This document shows, piece after piece, positions 1-5,591 of a stretch of 7,723 bases of DNA. Source of the stretch: an uncultured Ruminococcus sp. (GTDB taxonomy: Bacteria > Bacillota > Clostridia > Oscillospirales > Ruminococcaceae); NCBI GenBank assembly GCA_946404705.1, contig CAMJES010000097.1, forward strand, positions 1-7,723. The letters run 5' to 3'. The notes beneath the pieces were generated by a model. That model made no database searches, had not been told where the DNA came from, and saw nothing but the letters and a program-made list of their open reading frames with translations. The position numbers were made by a program, and so were the translations under genes. How positions within the stretch are numbered: the first letter of the stretch is position 1; every line of letters begins with the position of its first letter.

Positions 1-906
1 TATTCTCAGCTTTGCGCTGTGACTTCTTTTGTTGTTCTCCAGTTCTTCGGGAGTTGCTTCAATAGGCTTTCGGTTTACAAGCTTTCCTCTTGGCTTTTTT
101 CCGCATATACACTGCGGAAAGTCGGGCGGACAGGTGCATCCCGTGCAGAAGCTTGCGAATCGCTGTTTTACTATTCTGTCTTCAAGCGAATGGAACGTTA
201 TTATCGCAAATCTTCCGCCGCTTTTTAGCATATCAAAACCGTCATCAAGAGCCTTGTCAAGCTCGTCAAGCTCACAGTTTACGGCAATTCTCAACGCCTG
301 AAACGACTTCTTGCAGGGGTTCTTTTCACGCCTGAACTTTGCAGGTATAGACGAGCAGATAATGTCTGCAAGCTCGGACGTTGTTTCGATAGGCTTGTCC
401 TCACGCCTTTTTATAATAGTATCGGCAATTCTGCCCGAGAATTTTTCTTCGCCGTATTCCCAGAATATTCTTCGCAGCTCTTCGTAAGAGCTTTCATTAA
501 CGATATCCTTTGCGGAAATTCCGCTCTGTGACATTCTCATATCGAGCGGAGCGTCACCGTGATAGGAAAATCCGCGTTCGAGCGTGTCAAGCTGATGTGA
601 GGAAACCCCAAGGTCGAGCAGTATTCCGTCCGCTTCGGAGATTCCCTCTTCTGCGGCGATAGCTTTCATATCGGAGAAATTTCCTTTTTTAACAACAGCG
701 TTATAAGGTGCAAGCCTTTCGGTAGCCGCTGCGATAGCATCGGGGTCGCGGTCAATGCCGATAAGCTTTCCGCTTGTCAGCCGCTTTGCAATCTCGCAGG
801 AATGACCCGCACCGCCGCAGGTGCCGTCTATATATATGCCATCGGGCTTTATGTCAAGCCCTTCGATACATTCGTTGAGCATTACCGAAATATGTGAAAA
901 ACTCAT
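1..906 (-). CDS. rsmH: 16S rRNA (cytosine(1402)-N(4))-methyltransferase RsmH, 3' end missing
   Basis: RsmH (MraW) is the SAM-dependent enzyme that N4-methylates C1402 of 16S rRNA in the decoding centre. The 302 visible codons begin MSFSHISVMLNECIEGL. They contain the SAM-binding loop DGTCGGAGHS (residues 27-36), the acidic strand end IDRDPDA (51-57), LLDLGVSSHQLD (96-107), the RGFSYHGDAPLDMRM block (111-125), FQALRIAVN (202-210) and ITFHSLEDRIVK (236-247). A cysteine-rich segment C254-C257-C259...C266-C268 followed by GKKP and the terminal RSHSAKLRI are also family hallmarks. The family normally ends a few residues after SAKLR, so only the last handful of codons lie off the contig. The ATG at 904-906 has AAGGAAAGG about 9 nt upstream. 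It starts 15 bp after the mraZ stop, the standard dcw order, so the two are co-transcribed. Identification is secure. Confidence 0.97.
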   Translation of the reverse strand, partial: MSFSHISVMLNECIEGLDIKPDGIYIDGTCGGAGHSCEIAKRLTSGKLIGIDRDPDAIAAATERLAPYNAVVKKGNFSDMKAIAAEEGISEADGILLDLGVSSHQLDTLERGFSYHGDAPLDMRMSQSGISAKDIVNESSYEELRRIFWEYGEEKFSGRIADTIIKRREDKPIETTSELADIICSSIPAKFRREKNPCKKSFQALRIAVNCELDELDKALDDGFDMLKSGGRFAIITFHSLEDRIVKQRFASFCTGCTCPPDFPQCICGKKPRGKLVNRKPIEATPEELENNKRSHSAKLRI

Positions 907-921
907 ATACTGTGCCTTTCC

Positions 922-1350
922 TTAAAAAGCAATATCCGAAAGAGCGTCCGAAAGCATTTCTTCCGAGATGGATTCGCTCATTGCGTTGAAACGGGCGCTG
1001 TCCCAAATTTCCGCACGGTTTATAACGCCGAGGACTGTGACATCGTGGTCAAGTCCTGCATAATCCCTGAGCTGCTGGGGGATAAGTATGCGTCCCTGCT
1101 TATCCGGCTCAACGGGGCAGGCTCTTACGATGAAGAGCTTGGCGGATTTAGCCTTCTCGCCCGTGAGCGTTTTTAGCTTTTCTGTAAAGTTTTCCCATTC
1201 TTCTTCGGAAAATACATAAAGGCAGCGGTCAAGACCAATTGTGACGATGAAGCTTAAACCGAGGCGCTCGCGAAGCTTGGTGGGGAAAGCCATTCTTCCC
1301 TTGACGTCAATTGTATGCTCGTATGTACCCATCAAAGTGTTTGCGCCCAA
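922..1350 (-). CDS. mraZ: Transcriptional regulator MraZ
   Basis: MraZ is a ring-forming AbrB-fold DNA-binding protein that represses its own division/cell-wall (dcw) operon in E. coli. Two tandem SpoVT-AbrB signatures DxxxRxxxPxxxR are visible: DVKGRMAFPTKLR near the N-terminus and DKQGRILIPQQLR in the second half. The start is ambiguous. A GTG at 1357-1359 gives 145 aa, but the best Shine-Dalgarno match, AAGGCGGTGA (9 of 10 to AAGGAGGTGA), runs through that GTG and is spaced correctly (5 nt) for the TTG at 1348-1350. I therefore chose TTG, giving 142 aa, close to the 143 aa of B. subtilis MraZ. An ATG at 1330-1332 begins MGTYEHTID, where the family conservation starts, but has no good ribosome site. 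The gene is first in the operon, followed 15 bp later by rsmH, with operator-like repeats upstream. Identity is secure; only the start is uncertain. Confidence 0.95.
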   Translation of the reverse strand: MGANTLMGTYEHTIDVKGRMAFPTKLRERLGLSFIVTIGLDRCLYVFSEEEWENFTEKLKTLTGEKAKSAKLFIVRACPVEPDKQGRILIPQQLRDYAGLDHDVTVLGVINRAEIWDSARFNAMSESISEEMLSDALSDIAF

Positions 1351-1359
1351 GTTCTTCAC

Positions 1360-1534
1360 CGCCTTTCCACATTGTTTTCAGCTCGATATATGTCGAAATA
1401 CTGTCCTAAACAGTAATTTTTATCGGGTTTTGCACATTTTCCACACATTTTTACACTTAGGTTTTCCACACGATGTGGAAAGTTAGGTGGAAAATCACCA
1501 CTTAGACCCACTTTGTGGGATATTTCACCACTTT
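1360..1534 (-). promoter_or_regulatory. Structured leader of the mraZ operon
   Basis: Transcription from the promoter at 1541-1569 would give an untranslated leader of roughly 175-185 nt, long for this operon. It contains an 8-bp perfect inverted repeat TTTCCACA/TGTGGAAA (1463-1470 and 1474-1481, 3-nt loop). This is nested inside a perfect 9-bp inverted repeat ATTTTCCAC/GTGGAAAAT (1436-1444 and 1487-1495). A smaller hairpin TACTGT/ACAGTA lies at 1399-1415. Another TTTCCACA copy at 1364-1371 abuts the mraZ ribosome site. The inverted repeats are seen directly; a role as a protein-binding region or an RNA switch is inference. Confidence 0.5.
1498..1534 (-). promoter_or_regulatory. Probable MraZ operator (phased AAGTGG repeats)
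   Basis: On the minus strand the sequence carries AAAGTGG (1528-1534), AAAGTGG (1508-1514) and TAAGTGG (1498-1504), that is at offsets 0, 20 and 30, in step with a 10-bp period. MraZ proteins are known to bind short direct repeats spaced about one helical turn, TGGG-type in E. coli and AAAGTG[T/G] in Mollicutes. The repeats sit just downstream of the -10 box, over the expected transcription start, where binding would repress the operon. The repeat pattern is seen; binding is inferred. Confidence 0.65.
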
Positions 1535-1540
1535 ATTGCT

Positions 1541-1569
1541 ATTATACACCATTTGTAATTGTTTTGCAA
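1541..1569 (-). promoter_or_regulatory. Sigma-A-type promoter of mraZ-rsmH
   Basis: Read on the minus strand, a perfect -10 box TATAAT (1541-1546) lies exactly 17 bp downstream of a -35-like TTGCAA (1564-1569). Transcription would start near 1534, at the edge of the MraZ-box repeats. It is the best promoter in the 460-bp gap upstream of mraZ. Confidence 0.72.
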
Positions 1570-1767
1570 CCTTTTAAAAAACTTTCTTCCGAAATTTTTG
1601 GATAAATTTTCGGGGTCAATTAGTGCATTTTTACTAAGGAAATGGAATAATCTCCTATCAGTATAGGATATAAGCAGGAATTTTCGAAAAAAACTGCAAA
1701 GCTGCAGAATTGTCATATTTCACAGTAAAATTAATAAAAAGTTTAATAAATATGTGCAAAAAAGATG
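1570..1767. other. AT-rich divergent intergenic stretch without a gene
   Basis: This lies between the mraZ promoter and the HD-domain gene promoter. It is AT-rich and I see no convincing reading frame with a ribosome site. The only structure noted is a 6-bp inverted repeat TCCTAT/ATAGGA with a 4-nt loop (1653-1668), with no T-run on either side, so it is not a clear terminator. Confidence 0.5.
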
Positions 1768-1796
1768 TTGTATATATAGCTTTATTAATATATAAT
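1768..1796 (+). promoter_or_regulatory. Probable promoter of the HD-domain gene
   Basis: A perfect -10 TATAAT (1791-1796) is 17 bp from a weak -35 TTGTAT (1768-1773), placing the start near 1803, about 50 nt before the gene. The -10 is embedded in an 8-bp inverted repeat TTATTAAT/ATTAATAA (1782-1789 and 1795-1802). That could be a small operator or simply AT-rich chance. Confidence 0.5.
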
Positions 1797-1851
1797 TAAT
1801 AACGTAGATTTCATAAAACCCGTGATATATTTTGTGAAAGGCAAGAGTGCG

Positions 1852-2391
1852 ATGTTAAAAGCCATTTGTTTCAAGGCAGATCTTGAAAATAAGGACAGCG
1901 AATACTATACCTTGGTCGCAGACCTGCTTGAAAGCGATATCGTCCGCCAGATGGAGAATTTCACCCACCACGGCAGAACGACCTGTTTTCAGCATTGTCT
2001 GAATGTATCCTATTATAATTATAAGCTGTGCAAGCTTTTCAATTTGAACCAGAGAGCAGGCGCCCGTGCAGGACTTCTGCATGACCTTTTTCTCTATGAC
2101 TGGCATACATACAAACCGAGCGAGGGGGAACGTCTTCACGGCTTTACCCATGCACGCAAATCGCTTGAAAACGCGCAGAAATACTTCTATGTTTCTGCAC
2201 TTGAAAGCGATATAATCGAAAAGCATATGTTTCCACTCAATCTTTGTTCACTTCCTCGTTATCGTGAAACTCTTGTTATCGTGTTTACGGATAAGCTCTG
2301 TGGGTCTATGGAGGTATTATCCAACCTTTTCTTTAAGCTTTCGGAAACGGTTCAGACAAAGTTACTGAGAAGAAAAGCAAAGGCGGAGTAA
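1852..2391 (+). CDS. HD-domain phosphohydrolase family protein
   Basis: This 179-aa soluble protein belongs to the HD superfamily of metal-dependent phosphohydrolases. The metal-ligand pattern is complete: H48 (FQHCLNVSYY), H77-D78 (AGLLHDLFLYDWH) and a distal D147 (VFTDKLCG). Other conserved-looking histidines are H100 (GFTHARKSLENA) and H125 (IIEKHMFPL). HGFTHARKSLENAQ followed by a KHMFPL block is typical of a Clostridia-wide uncharacterised HD family. The substrate cannot be told from sequence; nucleotides or phosphorylated small molecules are usual for HD enzymes. The start chosen is ATG 1852, with AAAGG about 10 nt upstream. In-frame GTG codons at 1834 and 1822 would add 6 or 10 residues. 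It is transcribed alone, divergent from mraZ and convergent with the gene at 2613-2891. There is no signal peptide or membrane segment. Confidence 0.85.
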   Translation: MLKAICFKADLENKDSEYYTLVADLLESDIVRQMENFTHHGRTTCFQHCLNVSYYNYKLCKLFNLNQRAGARAGLLHDLFLYDWHTYKPSEGERLHGFTHARKSLENAQKYFYVSALESDIIEKHMFPLNLCSLPRYRETLVIVFTDKLCGSMEVLSNLFFKLSETVQTKLLRRKAKAE

Positions 2392-2392
2392 T

Positions 2393-2609
2393 TTAATTCG
2401 GAATTCGGAATGCGAAATTCGGAATTGATTTAGCTTGAAAATATAAAAGATTATTACAAATTAATAAAGGCGATACTGCACAAAACTTGTTTGCGGTATC
2501 GCCTTAATGTTTTATAACCCAAATTGCGAGTTTTGAGAAAACACTAATTGCGTTTTAATCTGTATATCCTGAAATAATTCCGAATTCCGCATTCCGAATT
2601 CTGCATTCA
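2393..2609. repeat. Inverted heptad-repeat element (MITE-like) between convergent genes
   Basis: Two sets of about five tandem 7-bp units related to GGAAT[T/G]C lie in opposite orientation at 2393-2427 and 2575-2609. The core arms 2401-2426 and 2576-2601 are inverted copies, 25 of 26 bases identical. They enclose about 150 bp with a central strong hairpin (2467-2505). No transposase is present and I could not define a target duplication. Possibilities are a non-autonomous element, an intergenic palindromic repeat, or a duplicated terminator module. Confidence 0.7.
2467..2505. terminator. Probable bidirectional terminator hairpin
   Basis: AAGGCGATACTGC (2467-2479) pairs with GCGGTATCGCCTT (2493-2505), a 13-bp stem with one G-T pair and a 13-nt loop. 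It is followed on the plus strand by TTAATGTTTT and on the minus strand by TTTATTAAT, both imperfect T-tracts. Its place between the 3' ends of the convergent genes at 2391 and 2613 fits termination from both sides. Confidence 0.65.
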
Positions 2610-2612
2610 AAA

Positions 2613-2891
2613 TCATTCAAGGTCTTGCAGGTCTGCGGCGGTGAGGTCGTTTTCGATGTTGTCCCGTGCGAGGTCGTTGTCTATCACAGCGTAAACATCG
2701 GAGATAGGTTTTTCCGCCTTGTGCGGTACGGAGTGGTAGACCTTCAGCGCAGGTGCGGAAGTTCCTGCAATGATAGGATTTGCCTTTGCGTCCGAGGTGT
2801 GCGCTCTGCCTTGTATCTGCGGAACAGCTGCCTGCTCGTTCTTAGGCTTTGTGTGGGTGCGGTCTATACGGTTCATTCCTTGCTTTGACAT
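2613..2891 (-). CDS. Small hypothetical protein, 92 aa
   Basis: I do not recognise this protein. It is 92 aa, hydrophilic, with no signal peptide, membrane segment, cysteine or known catalytic motif. The N-terminal half is basic and rich in K, R, Q and N (for example RIDRTHTKPKNEQ). The middle holds KVYHSVPHKAEKPISDVYAVIDNDLARD, and the C-terminal tail is acidic (ENDLTAADLQDLE). This suggests a largely disordered N-terminus and a short helical acidic C-terminus. The reading frame is supported by an ATG preceded by AAAGGGGGAT at good spacing (six T residues between). The opposite strand is also open over nearly the same interval (2625-2888), so coding is likely rather than proven. It lies 70 bp downstream of uvrC in the same direction but across a strong terminator. 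Its ribosome site lies within that terminator stem, so expression may be low or regulated. Confidence 0.6.
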   Translation of the reverse strand: MSKQGMNRIDRTHTKPKNEQAAVPQIQGRAHTSDAKANPIIAGTSAPALKVYHSVPHKAEKPISDVYAVIDNDLARDNIENDLTAADLQDLE

Positions 2892-2943
2892 AAAAAATCC
2901 CCCTTTGGATTACTGTAAAAATAGTATATCCAAAAGGGGATTT
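2892..2943 (-). terminator. Rho-independent terminator of the VTT-HAD-uvrC operon, overlapping the next ribosome site
   Basis: On the minus strand a 16-bp stem (arms 2928-2943 and 2895-2910, one G-T pair) carries CCCC/GGGG and is followed at once by six T residues (2897-2892). A short inner stem TACT/AGTA lies in the loop. This is a textbook intrinsic terminator 19 bp after the uvrC stop. The distal arm, AAAGGGGGAT, is also the Shine-Dalgarno sequence of the gene starting at 2891. Confidence 0.88.
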
Positions 2944-2961
2944 GTGATTACTGTAAAATTT

Positions 2962-4794
2962 TTATCGGTATTCATTCTCAATGAACTGACGTACTTCCTC
3001 CGCAAGCTGCATATTTATCCCTGCGGCTTTGGCAATATCTTCTGCGCTCGCTTTTTTCAGCTCGTCCTTTGTCTTGAACGCCGAAAGAAGCTTTGCCGCT
3101 TTTTTATCGCCGATACCCTTTATCTTCGTAATTTCGAGGCTGAACGACTGCTTGCCGTGCTTTTTGCGCTGATAGGTTATCGAGTAGCGGTGAACTTCGT
3201 CCTGAATTCGGGTGAGGAGCATAAACGCCGCCTTGTTTTCGCTTATGGCTATCTCACCGCCGCCTGTTGCGATAGCCCTTGTGCGGTGCTTGTTGTCCTT
3301 GACCATGCCGAAAAGCGGAACGTTTATGCCCATTTCGCGGAGTATCGGCTCAACTGCGTTGACCTGTCCCTTGCCGCCGTCAAGCAGGATAAGGTCGGGC
3401 AGACGGCAGAAGCCCTCGTCCGTTTCGTTTTCGTCCTTGTAGTGCTTGAAACGGCGCTGCAGCACCTCACGCATTGAAGCATAGTCGTTCTGAATCTCGG
3501 TTTCTTTTATCGAGAATTTTTTATACGCCTTTTTGTTGGGTCTGCCGTTTTCAAAAACGACCATTCCTGCGACCATCGACGAGCTTGCAAGGTTGGAAAT
3601 ATCGTAGGATTCAATATACATCGGCGGACTTTCCAAACCGAGCAGCTTCGCAAGCTGTTCAAGCGCAACTATCTCCGCTCCCGTCCGTCCGACCTTTATA
3701 GCAAGCGATTCGCTGGCGTTTTCCTTTGCCATATTGATAAGCTGCAAGCCTTTTCCTCGGGTGCGTGAAAAGATATCCACCGCATGACCGCATTTTTCGC
3801 GCAGCAGCTTTGTGATTATCTCGCAGTCGGGAATTTCCTCCTCGGTGATTATCTCACGGGGGATAGCTTTGGGGTCGGTATAGAAAACCGTGATAAAATC
3901 CTGTATCATTACCGCAGTATCGTCGATCTCTCCAACGGGAAGCTCGCTTCTGTCGGTGAGCCGTCCGCCGCGGTACTGCAGTATCGCAACGCAGGCGTGA
4001 CTGCCGTTCTGCGCAGCGGCGATGATATCGGTGTCGCGCATATCTTCGTTGATTATCTTCTGACTGTCGGCGGCTTTTTTGATGGCGTTTATACGGTCAC
4101 GCAGAGCCGCCGCACGTTCAAATTCAAGATTTTCCGCAGCTTCGTTCATCTTTAGGGTAAGGCTCTCCACCGAAGCCTCCGAACCGCTTGCAATGTATTC
4201 CTCCGCCTGCGCAATGACAGCGTTGTATTCATCACAAGGTATCTTTCCCGTGCATACGCCCATGCATTGCTTGATGTGGAAATTCAGGCAGGGTCGGCTC
4301 TTCCCGAAATCACGCGGAAAAACCTTTTTGCAGGTCGGGAGCATGAAAACCTTGTTGACCTCTTTTACCGTCTGGCTTGCAACGAATGTGCTTGTGTAAG
4401 GGCCGATAAACTTTCCCTCTCCGACTTTCTGCATTTCGGAGGTTATGCGCGGAAAGGCTTCGTCCGATATCTTTATATAGCTGTAACCTTTGTCGTCCTT
4501 TAAAAGGATGTTGTACTTGGGTTTATGCTGTTTTATAAGCGAACATTCGAGAACGAGCGCTTCATATTCCGAGTCGGTGACGATGAAATCATAATCATAA
4601 ACGTTGGAAACCATTTTTGCGACCTTCGGAGTGTGGTCGGGCGACTTGCAGAAATAGCTGGTAACGCGGTTGCGCAGGTTTTTCGCCTTGCCGATGTAGA
4701 TTATATGCCCCGTTTTGTCCCTCATTCGGTAAACTCCGGGCGAGGTCGTCAGAAGCGCTGTTTTTTCACGCAGATACGGAAGTCTTTCGTTCAT
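2962..4794 (-). CDS. uvrC: Excinuclease ABC subunit C (UvrC)
   Basis: UvrC makes both incisions in bacterial nucleotide excision repair after UvrA/UvrB damage recognition. The 610-aa protein is full length. The N-terminal GIY-YIG nuclease (about 14-93) has GVY (20-22), YIG (33-35), an arginine at 41 and a conserved glutamate in ALVLECSLIK (E83). Cysteines C155, C169, C177 and C181 follow in the linker. The UVR UvrB-binding helix is at about 208-242 (EAAENLEFERAAALRDRI). The RNase H-like 5' nuclease domain holds the probable catalytic triad D398 (YDISN), D472 (LLDGGKGQ) and H535 (DEVHRYSI). The C-terminal helix-hairpin-helix pair (about 553-608) includes KIKGIGDKKAAKLL. The ATG overlaps the upstream HAD stop by 4 nt (ATGA) with GGAGGG upstream, so translation is probably coupled. 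It is the last gene before a strong terminator. Confidence 0.98.
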   Translation of the reverse strand: MNERLPYLREKTALLTTSPGVYRMRDKTGHIIYIGKAKNLRNRVTSYFCKSPDHTPKVAKMVSNVYDYDFIVTDSEYEALVLECSLIKQHKPKYNILLKDDKGYSYIKISDEAFPRITSEMQKVGEGKFIGPYTSTFVASQTVKEVNKVFMLPTCKKVFPRDFGKSRPCLNFHIKQCMGVCTGKIPCDEYNAVIAQAEEYIASGSEASVESLTLKMNEAAENLEFERAAALRDRINAIKKAADSQKIINEDMRDTDIIAAAQNGSHACVAILQYRGGRLTDRSELPVGEIDDTAVMIQDFITVFYTDPKAIPREIITEEEIPDCEIITKLLREKCGHAVDIFSRTRGKGLQLINMAKENASESLAIKVGRTGAEIVALEQLAKLLGLESPPMYIESYDISNLASSSMVAGMVVFENGRPNKKAYKKFSIKETEIQNDYASMREVLQRRFKHYKDENETDEGFCRLPDLILLDGGKGQVNAVEPILREMGINVPLFGMVKDNKHRTRAIATGGGEIAISENKAAFMLLTRIQDEVHRYSITYQRKKHGKQSFSLEITKIKGIGDKKAAKLLSAFKTKDELKKASAEDIAKAAGINMQLAEEVRQFIENEYR

Positions 4795-5591
4795 ATCGAC
4801 CCTCCGTTAAGCACATATTCCTTTATGGCCTTGGTCACACCCTCGTCATTGTTGCTCTCAGCGGTGTATTTGCCGAATTTTTTCATTTCGGGGTGAGCGT
4901 TTTTCATTACAAAGCCGTACCCTGCGTCCTTTATAAGCTCCGCGTCATTGAAATAATCCCCGAAAGCCATGGTTTCCTCGCGGCTTATTCCGAGCTTTTC
5001 ACGGATATCTTTAAGCGCCGCACCCTTGTTTATGCCTTTGTTCATAATGTCTATCCACTTTGGACCCGTAACCGCAACGGTAAAATCGTCCTCGAACTCA
5101 CGGGAAACGATCGGGTAGACGTTTTTTTCCGCTCCGTTGTAGTCGCAGACAGCGATTTTGAAAATGTCGTCATCAACTGCGGCGATATCGTCAACGCAGG
5201 TGTAATTCAGGTAAAATCTTGTCACTTCGTTGTAGAATTCTTCATCTTTGCGTTCGAAATATGTTCCGTGAACGCCGCATAGAACGGGAGTTACCCTTTC
5301 CATACCGCGGCATATCTCGATAAGCTTTTTTATGCAGCCTTTATCGAGAATGCTCATGCTCACAAGTTCGCCGTTTGCAACGACATAGGCGCCGTTGTCG
5401 CAGATAAAATCAAGCCTGTCAAGCTTTCCTGCAAAATTCAGCTTAAGCGTGGAAAAGGAGCGTCCGCTTGCGACAACGAAGTGTATCCCTTTTGCGTGGA
5501 GCTTGTCCAGAACCTCGTCAAAATCGTGCGGAAATTCTTTTTTATCATTGAGAAGCGTTCCGTCCATATCGGACGCGATAAGTTTAATCAT
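4791..5591 (-). CDS. Cof-type HAD-IIB family phosphatase
   Basis: This 266-aa cytosolic haloacid-dehalogenase phosphatase has the Cof/YidA architecture. Motif I is SDMDGTLLND, with nucleophile D8 and acid/base D10. Motif II is VVASGRS (S42). The motif III lysine is probably K189 in MNKGINKGAAL, and motif IV is AFGDYFNDAEL (D212, D216). The C2B cap domain sits between motifs II and III (about 82-180). Family members dephosphorylate sugar phosphates, flavin precursors or cofactors; the substrate cannot be read from sequence. The C-terminal pattern AGYGFVMKNAHPEMK...A.Y.TESNNDEGV is characteristic in this family (here KYTAESNNDEGVTKAI). It starts inside the end of the VTT gene (8-nt overlap) and its stop overlaps the uvrC start, so the three genes form one operon. 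The ribosome site is weak (AGGAA about 12 nt upstream), which fits translational coupling. There is no signal peptide. Confidence 0.95.
   Translation of the reverse strand: MIKLIASDMDGTLLNDKKEFPHDFDEVLDKLHAKGIHFVVASGRSFSTLKLNFAGKLDRLDFICDNGAYVVANGELVSMSILDKGCIKKLIEICRGMERVTPVLCGVHGTYFERKDEEFYNEVTRFYLNYTCVDDIAAVDDDIFKIAVCDYNGAEKNVYPIVSREFEDDFTVAVTGPKWIDIMNKGINKGAALKDIREKLGISREETMAFGDYFNDAELIKDAGYGFVMKNAHPEMKKFGKYTAESNNDEGVTKAIKEYVLNGGSI

Noticed and set aside
19..335. Three overlapping plus-strand frames at the left end
   Set aside because: They lie antisense to rsmH, which is unmistakable on the minus strand.
1390..1398. ATGTCGAAA, one mismatch from the Spo0A box core TTGTCGAAA
   Set aside because: A single imperfect short match about 140 bp downstream of the promoter is expected by chance in this AT-rich leader.
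2770..3477. Long plus-strand open frame of 235 codons
   Set aside because: It is antisense to uvrC and the small minus-strand gene, has no ribosome site and no recognisable domain; it is a shadow of uvrC codon bias.
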